A stretch of 64,000 nt of DNA from Prunus persica (lineage: Eukaryota; Streptophyta; Magnoliopsida; Rosales; Rosaceae), in assembly GCF_000346465.2 (NCBI RefSeq), contig NC_034009.1, positions 44,314,649 through 44,378,648 of the forward strand, written 5' to 3'. Both the position numbers and the translations under genes were made by a program. The notes beneath the pieces are model-generated. The model was not told where the DNA came from, did not search any database, and saw only the letters and a list, made by a program, of their open reading frames with translations. This document shows, in pieces, positions 61,518 to 64,000 of the stretch (the stretch's first letter is position 1; every line of letters starts with the position of its first letter).

Positions 61518-64000
61518 ATGTATTATAAAAAAAGGGTACATTATTACATTATTAACATTTATAAAATATAATAGGTATATGGAAATCAACCCTATAATTA
61601 AAACGGATAATTAATTGCAGACAAAATTTATGGAGTGAATTACCACAATAATATGGGGAATGAAAAATTAAAACACCATCACATAACATATTGAATTGTA
61701 AATAGGGGTATTTTGAGAATCTAAAAATTATAATAAATCAGATATTGAGCTTAATAAGGTAACTTAATAAGTTGAATCTTAGTTATGAATTTTTATTTAT
61801 AAAAATTAAATTTTATTAATAGGAACAAAAAGTAATATATTGCAGATAAAAAAAATTCAATTTGAAAAGGATAAACCAAATATACTAAAAAATTTCATTA
61901 CACTTTGACACTTATCAGTCACTCAAGGTCGGGGACAAGATTGTTGACCTAATATGTCATCCTTATCTGCATGCAAAATATATATATATATATATATATA
62001 TGTTACAATGTTTAGGCATTAATGGTTATAATACCTACAAAATCCCACGCATACATTTTGTTTCTCATAATTAATATGGAGTCTGAAGACGTCATTTTTT
62101 TTGCATATCTGCCCGATAAATACCATTTGTGCATTCGGTACTCGGAAAAATATAAAACAATCAATATTTGAAGTACAACATATCCAGAAAACACTAGCAC
62201 CTATCTTCCAAAAAACATTCTAGAGTATTTAGAGCATTCATAATCATGCTCTTTATTTTTTAATTAAATTTTAGCTAAAAACACATAAAAGTTATTTTAG
62301 GAGCTTTTTATAAAATTTAAACTTCAATCATGCTCTCTAATTTATAGAGTCATAAATGCTATCAGACAGATCCGCATGTGATGAGTGGAGGAAAATCATT
62401 ACAGGCAAATAGGGGAAACCTTTTATCCTTGAAAATTGTGGAAAAGAGGAGAAGGGGAGGAGAGATGAGGGGAGGAAGAACAGTGGCTTTGTCCCCTCAA
62501 AGTAAAAAAAGTTGTAGAGTGTTTTTTGAGAGAGAAGAGACTAGAGTTTTTGTCTTAGATCAGCTCAGTTTAGACTCTAATTTCCAGTATTGCTATACGT
62601 ACTTTGCTTTGCAATTAGCGATATCTATGAGAAGATGGCATTCTGAAAAGTCGAAGGAGAAATTTTAAAAAAAAATTCGTAATTGATTGTGAGAACAAAG
62701 ACGTGTGTTTTAAAATGTCATCCATGCCAAAAAAGCATATGGCTGACAAGGAAACTTCAGTTTAGCACCTGTTTCCCTGATAAAGAGGAGTTCCTTAAGA
62801 AAAAGTACAATGTTGTTTAGCTCATGCACCAACAATAATGGAAAAAAAGGCACATATTCTCTGCTAATTTGGTCTTCCAAGGATGGATGAAAATGAGAAT
62901 CTACTTTCCACACAATGCTAATTCTTTATGAACATATATTTGACCAACCAACTAAATGAAAAGAAAAGAGAATCGATGGATAAATCAATATCTACCTTTC
63001 CAAATCTTCATACCTGCCATTAATCTAGATATATTCTCATTGCCCACGTATAAGTTATCAAATGTTTTTTTTATATCATTTATCATATATCAATCTAAAT
63101 AATTATTTAAGGGTATGTTTAATATTGCCCTTTTTTATAATCAGCGATATCAAAGGATGAGGGGATTCAAAAACTGGATCTCGGATTCCCCTTTTTAAAA
63201 TAGCCACTTATAAGGTAAAGAGATCATGATCAACTGCTCTTAATTACTTAAGCTACACTGTTACACGCTTAATAGTGTTTTTAGAATAACTAAAAGTGTT
63301 TGCAAAATTAAAAGAACAATACTTTATATAAGCACCTACTAGAACATCGAAATGCTTTTTAAGAAATCACTGAAATTTTAGTATTAAAAAAAATTGTGCT
63401 TATAACAAAAGCACTTCTTCCAGAAGTGTTTATGAATGGTACTTGCTACAGGAACACTGCCGAACTAGTCATAATTTGAGAAAATTTTCATTTGATGTAT
63501 AGTCCAACTTGACAAATCTGATACGTACGTTAATAATTCATCATCAATCCCAAGTTCTAACTTATTGCTTCAATTTGTGGGCTAGATAGATTGATAACCT
63601 ATTAGAAGATAGATATATGATGAGAACAGTCGGGAGTCCCAGGCCATGGCAGCATTCGATACAATCATAACAATTCAATGGAGGTCAATGAAATACAGAT
63701 ACAGAACCAGAAAAAGAAAGCATGTGCTATAACATTCCGTGATATTTTCAAAGTGTTGATGGAGAATGGTGGATTCTCTGAGACCAACCCAAGTCGCTCA
63801 AGAGGGACCGCCAAAGCACAAGTGTGGAGATAATAGACTATTATTATGCACAATGTACAGAAGGAGAAAGAGACAGAGAGATTTTCACTCACTAACTTTC
63901 AAAATCCACAATCAATGGAAGCCATTAAAACTCTCTCTCCAAATGGATGGACGAAATCCAAAAACACCACCCAAGGTGGGGGCCGGGGGCCTTAGGGTTC
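61518..64000. other. Gene-poor right end of window
   Basis: AT-rich with an (AT)n run (61979-62002), a short MITE-like unit (62229-62365) and the repeat 62375-62560 shared with 53.9 kb. The last 350 bases become less AT-rich and, on the minus strand, begin GAACCCTAAGG, which could be the 5' leader of a gene outside the window; the minus-strand frame 63892-63665 has no recognisable domain. Confidence 0.4.
62229..62365. mobile_element. Short MITE-like unit with AGCATT...AATGCT ends
   Basis: Starts TTTAGAGCATTCATAATCAT and ends AGTCATAAATGCTATC; inside, CAATCATGCTCTCTAATTTA matches the unit at 14524-14857. Ends are imperfectly inverted. Confidence 0.4.

Noticed and set aside
63665..63892. 75-codon minus-strand frame at the right edge
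   Set aside because: Hydrophobic low-information frame with no domain; could be part of a gene beyond the window but cannot be supported.

Overview
This is a 64 kb piece of nuclear DNA from a flowering plant. Spliced genes with GT-AG introns, a plant-type receptor kinase, a CC-NLR, alpha-tubulin and several plant transposon families all point that way. The gene types and LINE RNase H remnants look like a woody eudicot, and my impression is Rosaceae (Prunus-like), but that is inference. No bacterial feature, tRNA, rRNA or CRISPR array was seen.

Layout. 1-2637 (+): 3' three quarters of a CEPR1/XIP1-type LRR receptor kinase, cut by the window edge, with one intron. 2638-8389: AT-rich spacer with SINE-like debris. 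8390-12892 (+): complete Ty1/copia element (4.5 kb) with LTRs I read as identical, a perfect 5-bp target duplication and one open polyprotein, whose gag domain is replaced by a GC-rich minisatellite. 15085-18610: retro-debris (LINE RNase H, copia gag-protease, a 360-bp LTR-like tandem duplication, minisatellites). 19305-21844 (+): tentative two-exon small membrane protein. 24314-25796 (+): alpha-tubulin. 27182-32082 (-): xylulose kinase, 11 exons resolved to 558 aa. 32840-33480: LINE remnant. 33.9-39.9 kb: CC-NLR locus with one intact 1041-aa gene, a truncated 5' paralogue broken by a MITE, and 3' LRR debris. 40701-48732 (-): FAM135-like serine esterase, 15 exons resolved to 806 aa. 49773-53042: non-autonomous copia element with perfect TSD and decayed interior. 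54080-58175: PIF/Harbinger transposon with TIRs, TAA duplications and two converging, decayed genes. 58.2-64 kb: gene-poor, with a Helitron end, MITEs and dispersed repeats.

The host genes do not form a pathway: peptide-receptor signalling, cytoskeleton, xylulose salvage into the pentose phosphate pathway, immune sensing and a putative lipid/ester hydrolase. The window is best read as ordinary host genes separated by transposon-rich gaps. The most unusual structures are inside the mobile elements: the gag-less copia with a three-frame-open repeat, the non-autonomous copia carrying about a dozen GAAC-n5-GTTC-like motifs, and the Harbinger element with a G-box (CACGTG) array ahead of its transposase.
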